Under the pieces are notes generated by a model that did not search any database, was not told the origin of the DNA, and saw only the letters and a program-made list of their open reading frames with translations. From contig NZ_JNVB01000016.1 in assembly GCF_000770305.1 (NCBI RefSeq), forward strand, positions 1-63,621: 63,621 nucleotides of DNA. The letters run 5' to 3'. Shown piece by piece: positions 35,055-44,748 of this stretch (the stretch's first letter is position 1; each line of letters begins with the position of its first letter). The DNA comes from Erwinia oleae (GTDB lineage: Bacteria; Pseudomonadota; Gammaproteobacteria; Enterobacterales; Enterobacteriaceae). The position numbers and the translations under genes are program-made.

Positions 35055-38000
35055 ATGGGTAATGCCTCTGGAGATTCTCCGTGTAATAGGAATACCATAC
35101 GTAAGCAATTACCGCTAACACCTAGTCAACAGGGGTTCTTATTCCATTCGTTAAAGGATAAGGAGAGGCGTAACTACCATGAGCATTTTACATGCATTTT
35201 TTCCCAGCATGTAGATAGTGTCAACTTCAAGTGGGCGTTGGAAACGTTATTTCGCACACATGAGTGTTTTTGCACTGAATATCATTGGGAGATTGATGAG
35301 TGCCCTTGTCAAGTGGTGAATACCGATGTGTTGCCGGACATATATGTGTTAAACGGTGAGAAAGAGGAATTACGTTTTCCGCTCAATAACGATGAAGTAA
35401 TCATTTCTGTCCCGCAGGATGAAGGTATTGATGCCATAATTCCTCCGCTGCTACAGGCTGATTTAAAGTACCCTTTTTCCTTAAATTCGATCCCAGTCCG
35501 AGCCTATCTTATTCAGTCAGCGAAAGAGAGTGCTTTTATACTTTCATACCACCACATTGTGATGGATGGCTGGAGCTTATCCCTTTTTATTAAACAGTTG
35601 CTCCAACTCTATGGAGCGGCTGTGGTCAGTGGTGTGAGGGATGGTAGCACAATTTTTCCCTCATCCCTGAAACCCCTTGTTGACACACTGTCAGCCCGAC
35701 GACACACCTTTCAGCGAGACTATTGGGCTACATATCTTCAGGAGGGAACACCAACTTGCATCGTGCCGCTGACACAATATCACACTGACACTGACACTGA
35801 CACTGACACTGACACTGACACTGACACTGACACTGAAGCCGAGAACAATTCTTACGTTTATCAATCACATCATGTAGAGATCACTCTATCACCGGATGTG
35901 TGTCAGAAAATACAGACGCTGTGCTGCGAGCACCGTATCACCCCCGCAGCCATCTTCTATGTGGCTTGGGGAATCCTGCTACAACGCTGGTGTTATGCTG
36001 ACGATGTGGTATTCGGCGCGACGGTATCAGGGCGAAACATGCCAATTGATGGCATAGAAGAAACCCTAGGGCTATTTATTAACACGTTGCCGCTGCGCCT
36101 GCGTGATGATGGTGCGACTCTGTTGCAACACTTACAGCGTATGCACCAAACGCTAATAGCGCACTACGGCAATGAACATGATGCCTTAGCTAACATACAA
36201 CAGCTGGTGCATAAAGAGGGCCATGCTGGTGATCTCTTTAATACCTTAGTGGTACTGGAGAATTATCCTGTCGATGCGGCCTTATTGTCAGGTGCGTCGC
36301 CCGTGGCGATTCGCCATCTTAGCGTACAGGAACAAACGCACTATCCGCTGACCTTGACCATCACTCAGCAGGAGAGATTCCGTTTCAGTATTGCCTATGC
36401 CCCCCACTACCTGACCGACAGCATGGCGCGAGCGTTGCTGACGCACCTGAGTTATCTGCTTGAACAACTGGTGGACAATCCGCAGCGGCCCATTGCTGCG
36501 TTGGTAAACTTGTCTCCATGCCAGCAGGCGCAGGTACTTCAACCCTATCTGGACCGCATGGCGTACCGGGATTGGGATAGTCAATCCAACGTCATCGAAC
36601 AATTTCATCAGGTTGCTGCGGTTTCGCCAGCACAGGTCGCGGTGGTTGATGAGCAGTGCGCGTTGACCTATTCGGAGCTGGCAGCACGGGCTGAGCGGCT
36701 CGCGGCTTATTTGGTACAGCAGGGCGTTATGGTTGGCGATACGGTAGGCATTATTAGCGAACGCCGGGTAAACACCGTGGTTGGCATCATCGCCATCATG
36801 TTGATCGGTGCTGCTTATGTGCCCATCAGTCCCGACTACCCAGTGGGTAGGGTGCAGGAAATTATTGATGACAGCGGCTTGGCTCTGCTGCTGGTGCATG
36901 GCAAGTCGCTAAATGCATTGCACGTTGCGCAGGGTGATCTCTGTGCATTTCCCGTCGCGCCCTCAGTGGTATTCCCGGCCATCACACCGGATTCTCGCGC
37001 TTATGTGATTTACTCATCGGGTTCGACGGGCAAGCCCAAAGGCATCGCGGTGGCGCACCGCAGTTTACTGCGCCTGATGCAAGGCGACAGCCCGCTGAAG
37101 GTGGAGAGCGGTGAGACAACGCTGCTGACCTGCCCATTCGAGTTTGATGTTTCGGTGTTTGAGATGTGGTCTACCTTGCTCAACCACGGCAAGCTGGTAT
37201 TGCTCAGCAAACTGGCATTACTCGATATCGATCACATTCGCCGCACGATCGCTGATGAACAGGTGACGCGCGCTTGGTTTACCTCATCCTTGTTTAACTC
37301 CTATGTGGCAGAAGGCGGCGATTTCTTCGGTATGTTACAACGCATTACGGTGGGCGGCGAAGCGGTATCCGCGCGGCATGTCAACGACGTGATGCAGAAA
37401 TACCCGCATCTGGTGGTGACGAACGGTTACGGGCCGACGGAAAATACTATTTTTACCACCGCGTACCGTTTCAACGGGCTGCAACCCGCCCGAGTCCCGA
37501 TTGGATACGCGGTGCCGGGCACCTCGCTCTACATTACCGATCTCCACGGGCATTTGTTGCCCATCGGTGCCACCGGTGAACTAGTGGCGGGGGGAGAGGG
37601 GGTCGCCATCGGCTATCAGAACAACCCGGCACTGAGCGCGACGGTTTTTGTCCCCGATCCTTTTATTCCCGGCGGCATGATGTACAAAACTGGTGATTAT
37701 GCCCGGTTGCTGGATGATGGCTGTGTTGACTGTTTTGGGCGTAAAGACGGTCAAATTAAGATCAATGGACAACGAATTGAAACCGGAGAGATCGAGCAGC
37801 GCTTGCTGGAGTGCTCCGGCATTATCGAGGCGGTGGTGGTTCCTCACCGCGTACGCGAAACGCTGCATATTGCGGCGGTGGTCTGCGTCAATGATAGCTA
37901 TGATGAGGTGGAAGTTCGCGGGCAATTGGCTGACAGGTTGCCGCCATTCGCTATTCCGGAATCCTTGGTGGTGGTGACGGAGATTGCCAAAAGCCATAGT

Positions 38001-41000
38001 GGTAAGGCCGACTTGGCGCAGTTGCGGCATCTCCTGCCCGCCGCACAGTGCAACGCCGCGCCCACCACGACATCAGTGGCGCATGGCGACGTGGAACGTG
38101 CGCTGCATGCCATCTGGCAACGCGTGCTCGATAGACAAGACATTGATAGCAATGCCTCCTTTTTCGTGCTCGGCGGCACCTCATTGGATACCATCAGGGT
38201 AAAAGGGGAGATTAAGCGGCAACTTGGCTTGGAGATTGATATTACCGATCTCTTTAAGTACCCAACGCTGACGGCGTTAACGCATTTTCTTGATACTGCC
38301 GTGTCGCCGGAGGATGCGATGCCAACGCGCGCTGTTGTCTACAGCGACATGCCGGTGGCGATTGTCGGAATGGCGGGACGTTTCCCCGGCGCGGCGAATA
38401 TTGCGGCGTTGTGGACGCTGGTCGTCGGAGGGGAATCGGGATTAACACTGTTCAGCGATGAGGAGCTGCGCGCGCATGGCGTGATGCCAGACACGTTTAA
38501 ACAAGCGAATTATATAAAAACCAAAGGGATTATTGACGATCACGAATGGTTTGATGCGGATTTCTTTGGTTATACCCCCAACGAGGCGGAGTGTATGGAT
38601 CCGCAAATTCGCTTATTGCATCACTGCTGCTGGCAAACGCTGGAACACGCCGGGTGCGATCCTGTCTCCTTTGCCGGCGCGATTGGCATTTATGCCGGGC
38701 TGTTGACATCACCCCACTGGCTCAATGCGGTGATGCAAGACACTACCGACTCTACCGCCTTGTACAAGGCCAGTATCCTGAATATCCATGCCGTCACGGC
38801 GTTGATTGCCCATGCGCTCAACCTCACCGGTCCTGCCGTGACGCTGGACACCGCCTGCTCCACTTCGGCAGTGGCTATCCACCAGGCCTGCAACGCACTA
38901 CGTAACCGGGATTGCGATGCTGCATTGGCGGGCGGCGTTTCTATCGAGATGCCTGCGTACCGGGGCTATGAATATCATGAAGGCATGATCAATGCGCGAG
39001 ATGGTGTCTGTCGTCCTTTCGATAGCCAAGCCTCTGGCACCGTCACCGGTGATGGCGTAGGGATGCTGCTGCTAAAACGTCTGGATGACGCGCTGGCGGA
39101 TCGGGACTGCATCTATGGCGTGATCAAAGGTTCGGCGGTCAATAATGATGGCAATAACAAGATCGGCTATACCGCGCCGAGCGTGACCGGGCAGACAACG
39201 GTGATCCGCACCAGCTTGCGCCGTGCCGGTTTTGATAGCGACAGCATCGGATTGGTGGAAGCGCACGGCACCGGTACGGTGCTGGGCGATCCTGTCGAGT
39301 TACGGGCGCTCAATGAGGTGTTTGGTCCTATACCTGCCCCAGTTTGTGCGGTTTCGGCGCTAAAAAGTAATATTGGCCATCTCAACTCGGCTGCGGGAGT
39401 GGCGGGCGTCATCAAAACAACGCTCGCCCTGTATCATCAAGTGCTGCCGCCAACGGCGCACTTTCGCCAACTCAATCCTGCTATCGATCTGTCGCGCTCT
39501 GCACTGTACGTTAACCCGCAAGTCCAACCGTGGCCGCCGACGCGTCCTCGTCGTGCGCTGGTGAGCGCCTTCGGCATCGGCGGCACCAATGCCAGCATCG
39601 CGCTGGAAGCTCATCAGCATGAGGACGACCCTTCAGCGACGCGAGTGCGCGACGACTACCTGTTGTTGTTCTCCGCTAAAACACCCGCCGCGTTAGAGGC
39701 GCGCGTGGTTTCCACGCTGGAATATGTCAAGCACGGAGTGGGTGTGCGCCTGCCGGATGTGGCTTATACATTGCAAACTGGACGCACGGCCTTTGACCAT
39801 CGGCGGGCCTATTTGGTGAGTCGTGGATCGAAAATCGATCTCTCTTGTGCCACGATATTGCAGGCGGAAACCTTCAACGGTCAGCGCACGGCAGCGGAGA
39901 TCTGCTTCATGTTTCCCGGTCAAGGTAGCCAATATCATGGCATGGCCAGCGCGCTCTATGCCCATCAACCTATGTTTCGCCAGCACATGGATCGCTGCTT
40001 TGCTGCGTTCCAACGCTATTCGACGGTCGATCTCAAGGCGTTGCTGTTTGATGATGGGGATACGCGGGATATTGATCAGACGCAGTTCACGCAGCCGGCG
40101 CTGTTCTGTGTCGAATATAGCTTGGCGAGCACCTTGATTGATCTGGGGATTACGCCGGACAGTATGATCGGGCACAGTCTGGGCGAGTATGTTGCGGCCT
40201 GTATCGCTGGCGTGTTTACTCTTGAGGATGCGCTGCACGTCATTGAGGCGCGCGGACGTTTGATGCAGTCCATGCATCCCGGCAGCATGATGGCGGTCTA
40301 CCTCAGCCGCGAGCAGTTGACCCCGTGGCTAGCTACAGAACGGGGTATCGAACTGGCGGCGAATAATAGCGCGCAATTTTGCGTGGTCGCGGGCGAACAG
40401 GCGGCCATTTCACGTTTGAGCGCACGCTTAGCCGAGGGCGAGATACAGCACACGCGCCTGAAAACCTCTCACGCATTCCACTCGGCCATGATGACGCCGA
40501 TGCTGCACGATTTTGCACAATTGCTGGGTCAAATCCCGTTGCACGCGCCGCACAGGCGCTTTATATCTAATGTAAGCGGCACCTGGATTACTGGGGAGCA
40601 AGCCACCTCACCGGATTACTGGGTGCAGCAAGTGCGCAACGCGGTGCTGTTCAACGAAGGTGCGGCGCAGCTGTTGGTACAGCCCACGCTGTTTATCGAA
40701 TGTGGGCCGGGAAATACGCTCTCTACCTTTATTCAAGGACATGACCAATACAGCGATCAGCCGACCCTGTTGACGCTACGCAAAGCCAACGCGGCGATCG
40801 ATGATGAGCACATGTTGCATCGTGCGCTGGCGGCGCTGTGGGTCAAGGGCGTGAATATCGATTGGCGGCGCTTCAACCAGACGGCACTCGGCAAGCACAT
40901 TCCATTGCCGGACTACCCCTTCGAACAGGCTTATTACTATCGTTATGGTGCTGCACTTTCCGGCTATCGTCAGCACCCGCATCCTCTGCGCCGTCCGCAA

Positions 41001-44000
41001 GATGAGTGGCTCCAGCGTGTGCTGTGGCGGATGCACGACACATCCTTGCGGGAGGCGTTCTATGCGCCGGGCGAATTGACCATCATTATTAGTGCCGACG
41101 GCGACAAGTTACAGCAGACGCTGACAAGTAGCGGTGTTGACAGCATCACCGTGCCGCTGCCGACGTCGCCAGAGGACGACGTGTGGGATAATGACCGTAT
41201 TCTGATGCATTTCCACGGCATCAGCTCGCTTTTAGCGCACAAAACCTACCGACAGTTGCATTGCCTGTATACTCCCGGCGCGGTGGCAGGATCATCGTTG
41301 ACGCAGTCGCTCGCGGGGCTTTATCGTGTTGCTCGCTGGTGCGCGCGCAGCACCACGCCGCTGGCGTCCCTAACTGTATTGACCCAGGGTGCGTTTCGCG
41401 TACAGGAAGAGGATAACCCCGAACCAGCGCTGGCGGCGCTGTCGGGCGCGGCAAACGTGCTTGCCCAAGAGCTGCACCCGACCGAAGTACGATTGATCGA
41501 TATCGATGCGCAGGGCAGTGATGAGAACCTGAACTTGCTGACCCAGCGTCTGGCCCCGAGACAAGAAACGGTAATGGCGCTCAGGCAGGGCATGCCCTAC
41601 CTGCGATGCTTTATCCCGACACGGCTGTTGGCGCATTTACCCCCTCAGGCAGGGTGTCTACCAGGCAGCGTGCTGTGGATTATCGGCGGTGAAAAGGGCA
41701 TTGGTCGCACGATCGGCGAAGCGCTTGCTCAGCGTGAGGGAGTCCGTGTGGTGCTGAGCAGCCGCGCCGGGTATCACCATGAACCGGTGCAGCAGGATGC
41801 ATTAGACGTCATCCACTGCGACGTTACGCAGGCGGAGGCGGTTAGTGCTTGTCTGGCGACGCTACTCGAACACTATGGACGGTTGGATGGCGTGATTTTT
41901 GCTGCCGACGCCACCACCACATTGACACTGCATCAATTGAGCGAATCTGCGCTACGCGACATGCTAGCGGTGAAAGGACAGGGTACCGCTAACGTGCTGC
42001 ATGCGTTAGCGCAACGGAATCTGCTGGATGAGCGTCTGCTACTGTTGTTCTGTAACTCGCTGGCTGCCGTGAATGCAGAGATTGGCCAGACAGGCTATGC
42101 CGCCGCCAGCGCCTATTTGGATGCGCTGGCACAGCAACTGCGTACCCGCTACGGGGTGAATGCGCTCAGTATCGGGTGGGATGCATTGCGTGAGCAGGGC
42201 ATGTTGTTGGATGCCATAAACGGCAGTGAATACGACGTATTGCGTGGCCTGCGCCCATTGATGACGGGAACGCTGCTACAGGCTTATAAACGACAAGGGG
42301 CTGACGCCAGCTACTACGCGCGCTTATCCCCCGCGTCCGATTGGCTGCTGGATGAGCACCGGATATCCGGTGTCGCCACGCTGCCGGGGACCGGCTATCT
42401 GGCGCTGGCGTATGAAGCCCTGCGCCACTACTTTGCGCAAGACCCAATCAGCATTGATGAATTGGTCTTTTTGGCCCCGTTGACTGTGATGGACGACGGC
42501 TGTGTTGACATGTTTGTTGACATTTCACCTGACGGGCAGGGGGTTAGTGTCGAGGTGAAATCGATGAAGGAGCGCTTTAGCGGCACGCTGACAACCCATG
42601 CCAAAGGCCGAGCGACGCGCCTGATGGCAGACGAGAGCGGTGCGTGCGATCTTGCGAGTCTGATGCGCGGGATGCACACCATCACTCCCCCGGCACAGGG
42701 ATTATCGAGCACGCACTTCCACTACGGGCCGCGCTGGCACAGCATACAACAACTGTATGGCAATACTGCACAGACTCAGGTTTTCGCCACGCTGGCCCGG
42801 CCCACCGCTGCCGCTGATGATACGATCGCGCTGCACCCGGCGCTGTTGGACATCGCAAGCAGCGTTGTCGAACAACTGCCCGGTTTTCATACCGATTCAG
42901 TGCCTTTCCTCTATCAGGATTTACGCCTGTACCGCCCGTTGCCAAACACCTTACACGTGGCGCTGACTGTCAATCGGCACGATGAGGAGGGTGACAGCTA
43001 TGCCTTCACGCTCTACGACACGGCGGGAGAGCTGATTGCCCGCTGTGCGGCGTTGGTGAAGCGCAAGGTACAGATCCACATGCAAGATGCCGATGACGAC
43101 ACGCGACTGCGCGTGCCCAGTGCCGACAACTACCAACTGCAGCTGGCCTCGGAGGAATCGGGTGCAGGTACGCTGGCGCTGTATTCGACGCCGCGCCTGG
43201 CGCCGAGGGATTCACAGGTGGAGATTGAGGTAATGGCCACCGGACTGAACTTTAAGGATGTGCTGTTCACCACGGGGTTGCTCCGGCAGCAGCCGGGGGA
43301 CGCGCCGCTGCAATTAGGACTGGAGTGCGCCGGACGCATTACTCGCGTGGGTAAAAATGTCACCGAATTTGCCCCGGGAGAGGATGTCATGGCGGTGCTG
43401 AACGGCGGTTTTGTCCAGTACGCACGGGTAGAAAGCGATTGTGTAGTGAGAAAACCAGCCCATTGCCGCATCGAACAGGCGGCTGCGCTGCCCATCGCAT
43501 ACCTCACAGCCTATTACGCGCTGGTGGTGCGCGCTAATTTGCAACCCGGAGAACGAGTATTGATCCACAGTGCGGCGGGGGGCGTTGGCTTGGCTGCGCT
43601 ACATATTGCCAAACAGTGCGGAGCACAGATCTACGCCACGGCAGGCAGCGCGCAGAAACGCGATTACCTGCTTTCGCTGGGCGTACATGCCGTGGCGGAT
43701 TCGCACAACGAACAGTTCGCTGCCACCCTGCTGGCCGCATCGGACGGACAGGGGATGGATGTGATCCTCAACTCCCTCACTGGCCGTCTGCTTGACGCTA
43801 GCCTCGCGCTGCTGGCACCGCTGGGCCGTTTTCTTGAGCTGGGCAGCAAGGACATTGTGGAAGACAGAGCGCTACCGATGCGTTTCTTCGCCCAGGGCGG
43901 CACCTTTATTCCGATTAATTTTCACGCGGCGCAGGGCGCGTTTAGCCGCTACCTGCAGCAGATTGTCGCTTGGATAGACGATAACACGCTGCCGCTCCTT

Positions 44001-44711
44001 CCATGCAAATCCGTACCGCTGCCCGAGGTCGCACGCGCCTTCGCCACCCTGACCACGCCGCAACATATTGGCAAGGTGGTGGTAACGCATCGCACTGCGG
44101 CAGGCATGGACCGGCTGAACGCTATGATGGCGGAACGGCGCCTCGGCGGCTATGCGCTCAGCATGAGCAATGCCGAGGTGATGCGCCAGTTGTGGCCGCT
44201 ACTAAACACCCGCTGCCCGTGGGCGCAAGTGCTGCTCTCACCTCGGGCGATCGATCGCTTGGCGCGAGGCAACCGGGTGGATCGCGGTGTGCCGCCCGCC
44301 GCTGACGATACGATCGCTCAGCAGACTGTGAAAAAGCGGCCCCGTCCGGAAATGGGCGTGCCCTACAGCCCCGCGACGCGTGAAGTGGAACGTGTGCTCT
44401 GTCAGATCCTGGAAGAGTATCTGGGACTGGATAGCGTGGGCATCGATGACAATTATGCCGAATTAGGGGCAACCTCACTCGATATGGTGCAACTGAGTGG
44501 GCAGATGGCGCGTCGCTATCCGCAAGTGAGCGTGGTGTCGCTGTACAACCACGGCACCGTGCGCCAACTGGCGGCGTTTTGCCAGCCCCCGGAGGGTGAG
44601 CCGGGGGCGCCCTCACCACAGCCTGCGGCACAGACGACTGCGCGCGCGAATCAGGCGGCAAAACGCGCTTTGCAAATCGCGAAAAATATTGCGCGCAGTC
44701 GCACGTCTTAG
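35055..44711 (+). CDS. clbB: Colibactin hybrid NRPS-PKS ClbB
   Basis: 3218 aa (E. coli: 3206). Domain order: C (10-470, HHIVMDG near 167), A (515-1010, SSGSTGKPKG near 653), T (GGTSL near 1037), KS (from 1099; Cys1268 in DTACSTS, HGTGT, NIGHLNSAAG), AT (from 1618; Ser1708 in GHSLGE, HAFHS so malonyl-specific), KR (GGEKGIG near 2206), DH (HRISGVATLP near 2435), ER (NFKDVL, AAGGVG near 2836), T (Ser3141). The A-domain 10-residue code reads DVFWTGGIFK, near the Val code and in line with the reported Ala/Val loading. A hexanucleotide repeat encodes (Thr-Asp)8 in the C domain. AAGGTGG precedes the ATG. Confidence 0.95.
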   Translation: MGNASGDSPCNRNTIRKQLPLTPSQQGFLFHSLKDKERRNYHEHFTCIFSQHVDSVNFKWALETLFRTHECFCTEYHWEIDECPCQVVNTDVLPDIYVLNGEKEELRFPLNNDEVIISVPQDEGIDAIIPPLLQADLKYPFSLNSIPVRAYLIQSAKESAFILSYHHIVMDGWSLSLFIKQLLQLYGAAVVSGVRDGSTIFPSSLKPLVDTLSARRHTFQRDYWATYLQEGTPTCIVPLTQYHTDTDTDTDTDTDTDTDTEAENNSYVYQSHHVEITLSPDVCQKIQTLCCEHRITPAAIFYVAWGILLQRWCYADDVVFGATVSGRNMPIDGIEETLGLFINTLPLRLRDDGATLLQHLQRMHQTLIAHYGNEHDALANIQQLVHKEGHAGDLFNTLVVLENYPVDAALLSGASPVAIRHLSVQEQTHYPLTLTITQQERFRFSIAYAPHYLTDSMARALLTHLSYLLEQLVDNPQRPIAALVNLSPCQQAQVLQPYLDRMAYRDWDSQSNVIEQFHQVAAVSPAQVAVVDEQCALTYSELAARAERLAAYLVQQGVMVGDTVGIISERRVNTVVGIIAIMLIGAAYVPISPDYPVGRVQEIIDDSGLALLLVHGKSLNALHVAQGDLCAFPVAPSVVFPAITPDSRAYVIYSSGSTGKPKGIAVAHRSLLRLMQGDSPLKVESGETTLLTCPFEFDVSVFEMWSTLLNHGKLVLLSKLALLDIDHIRRTIADEQVTRAWFTSSLFNSYVAEGGDFFGMLQRITVGGEAVSARHVNDVMQKYPHLVVTNGYGPTENTIFTTAYRFNGLQPARVPIGYAVPGTSLYITDLHGHLLPIGATGELVAGGEGVAIGYQNNPALSATVFVPDPFIPGGMMYKTGDYARLLDDGCVDCFGRKDGQIKINGQRIETGEIEQRLLECSGIIEAVVVPHRVRETLHIAAVVCVNDSYDEVEVRGQLADRLPPFAIPESLVVVTEIAKSHSGKADLAQLRHLLPAAQCNAAPTTTSVAHGDVERALHAIWQRVLDRQDIDSNASFFVLGGTSLDTIRVKGEIKRQLGLEIDITDLFKYPTLTALTHFLDTAVSPEDAMPTRAVVYSDMPVAIVGMAGRFPGAANIAALWTLVVGGESGLTLFSDEELRAHGVMPDTFKQANYIKTKGIIDDHEWFDADFFGYTPNEAECMDPQIRLLHHCCWQTLEHAGCDPVSFAGAIGIYAGLLTSPHWLNAVMQDTTDSTALYKASILNIHAVTALIAHALNLTGPAVTLDTACSTSAVAIHQACNALRNRDCDAALAGGVSIEMPAYRGYEYHEGMINARDGVCRPFDSQASGTVTGDGVGMLLLKRLDDALADRDCIYGVIKGSAVNNDGNNKIGYTAPSVTGQTTVIRTSLRRAGFDSDSIGLVEAHGTGTVLGDPVELRALNEVFGPIPAPVCAVSALKSNIGHLNSAAGVAGVIKTTLALYHQVLPPTAHFRQLNPAIDLSRSALYVNPQVQPWPPTRPRRALVSAFGIGGTNASIALEAHQHEDDPSATRVRDDYLLLFSAKTPAALEARVVSTLEYVKHGVGVRLPDVAYTLQTGRTAFDHRRAYLVSRGSKIDLSCATILQAETFNGQRTAAEICFMFPGQGSQYHGMASALYAHQPMFRQHMDRCFAAFQRYSTVDLKALLFDDGDTRDIDQTQFTQPALFCVEYSLASTLIDLGITPDSMIGHSLGEYVAACIAGVFTLEDALHVIEARGRLMQSMHPGSMMAVYLSREQLTPWLATERGIELAANNSAQFCVVAGEQAAISRLSARLAEGEIQHTRLKTSHAFHSAMMTPMLHDFAQLLGQIPLHAPHRRFISNVSGTWITGEQATSPDYWVQQVRNAVLFNEGAAQLLVQPTLFIECGPGNTLSTFIQGHDQYSDQPTLLTLRKANAAIDDEHMLHRALAALWVKGVNIDWRRFNQTALGKHIPLPDYPFEQAYYYRYGAALSGYRQHPHPLRRPQDEWLQRVLWRMHDTSLREAFYAPGELTIIISADGDKLQQTLTSSGVDSITVPLPTSPEDDVWDNDRILMHFHGISSLLAHKTYRQLHCLYTPGAVAGSSLTQSLAGLYRVARWCARSTTPLASLTVLTQGAFRVQEEDNPEPALAALSGAANVLAQELHPTEVRLIDIDAQGSDENLNLLTQRLAPRQETVMALRQGMPYLRCFIPTRLLAHLPPQAGCLPGSVLWIIGGEKGIGRTIGEALAQREGVRVVLSSRAGYHHEPVQQDALDVIHCDVTQAEAVSACLATLLEHYGRLDGVIFAADATTTLTLHQLSESALRDMLAVKGQGTANVLHALAQRNLLDERLLLLFCNSLAAVNAEIGQTGYAAASAYLDALAQQLRTRYGVNALSIGWDALREQGMLLDAINGSEYDVLRGLRPLMTGTLLQAYKRQGADASYYARLSPASDWLLDEHRISGVATLPGTGYLALAYEALRHYFAQDPISIDELVFLAPLTVMDDGCVDMFVDISPDGQGVSVEVKSMKERFSGTLTTHAKGRATRLMADESGACDLASLMRGMHTITPPAQGLSSTHFHYGPRWHSIQQLYGNTAQTQVFATLARPTAAADDTIALHPALLDIASSVVEQLPGFHTDSVPFLYQDLRLYRPLPNTLHVALTVNRHDEEGDSYAFTLYDTAGELIARCAALVKRKVQIHMQDADDDTRLRVPSADNYQLQLASEESGAGTLALYSTPRLAPRDSQVEIEVMATGLNFKDVLFTTGLLRQQPGDAPLQLGLECAGRITRVGKNVTEFAPGEDVMAVLNGGFVQYARVESDCVVRKPAHCRIEQAAALPIAYLTAYYALVVRANLQPGERVLIHSAAGGVGLAALHIAKQCGAQIYATAGSAQKRDYLLSLGVHAVADSHNEQFAATLLAASDGQGMDVILNSLTGRLLDASLALLAPLGRFLELGSKDIVEDRALPMRFFAQGGTFIPINFHAAQGAFSRYLQQIVAWIDDNTLPLLPCKSVPLPEVARAFATLTTPQHIGKVVVTHRTAAGMDRLNAMMAERRLGGYALSMSNAEVMRQLWPLLNTRCPWAQVLLSPRAIDRLARGNRVDRGVPPAADDTIAQQTVKKRPRPEMGVPYSPATREVERVLCQILEEYLGLDSVGIDDNYAELGATSLDMVQLSGQMARRYPQVSVVSLYNHGTVRQLAAFCQPPEGEPGAPSPQPAAQTTARANQAAKRALQIAKNIARSRTS
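35784..35836 (+). repeat. In-frame ACTGAC hexanucleotide tandem repeat in clbB
   Basis: Eight full ACTGAC units plus ACTGA, all in frame, encode alternating Thr and Asp (residues 244-260) between two C-domain subregions. Copies are identical, which points to recent slippage. The protein is 12 aa longer than E. coli ClbB, exactly six units (inference). It is a good candidate for a length-variable locus. Confidence 0.9.
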
Positions 44712-44748
44712 CATTAATCCGGGCGCACCCTCGCCCTGAAGAAAGGTA

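Noticed and set aside
35784..35836. CRISPR-like repeat
   Set aside because: The units are contiguous 6-mers without spacers inside a coding frame; it is a microsatellite.
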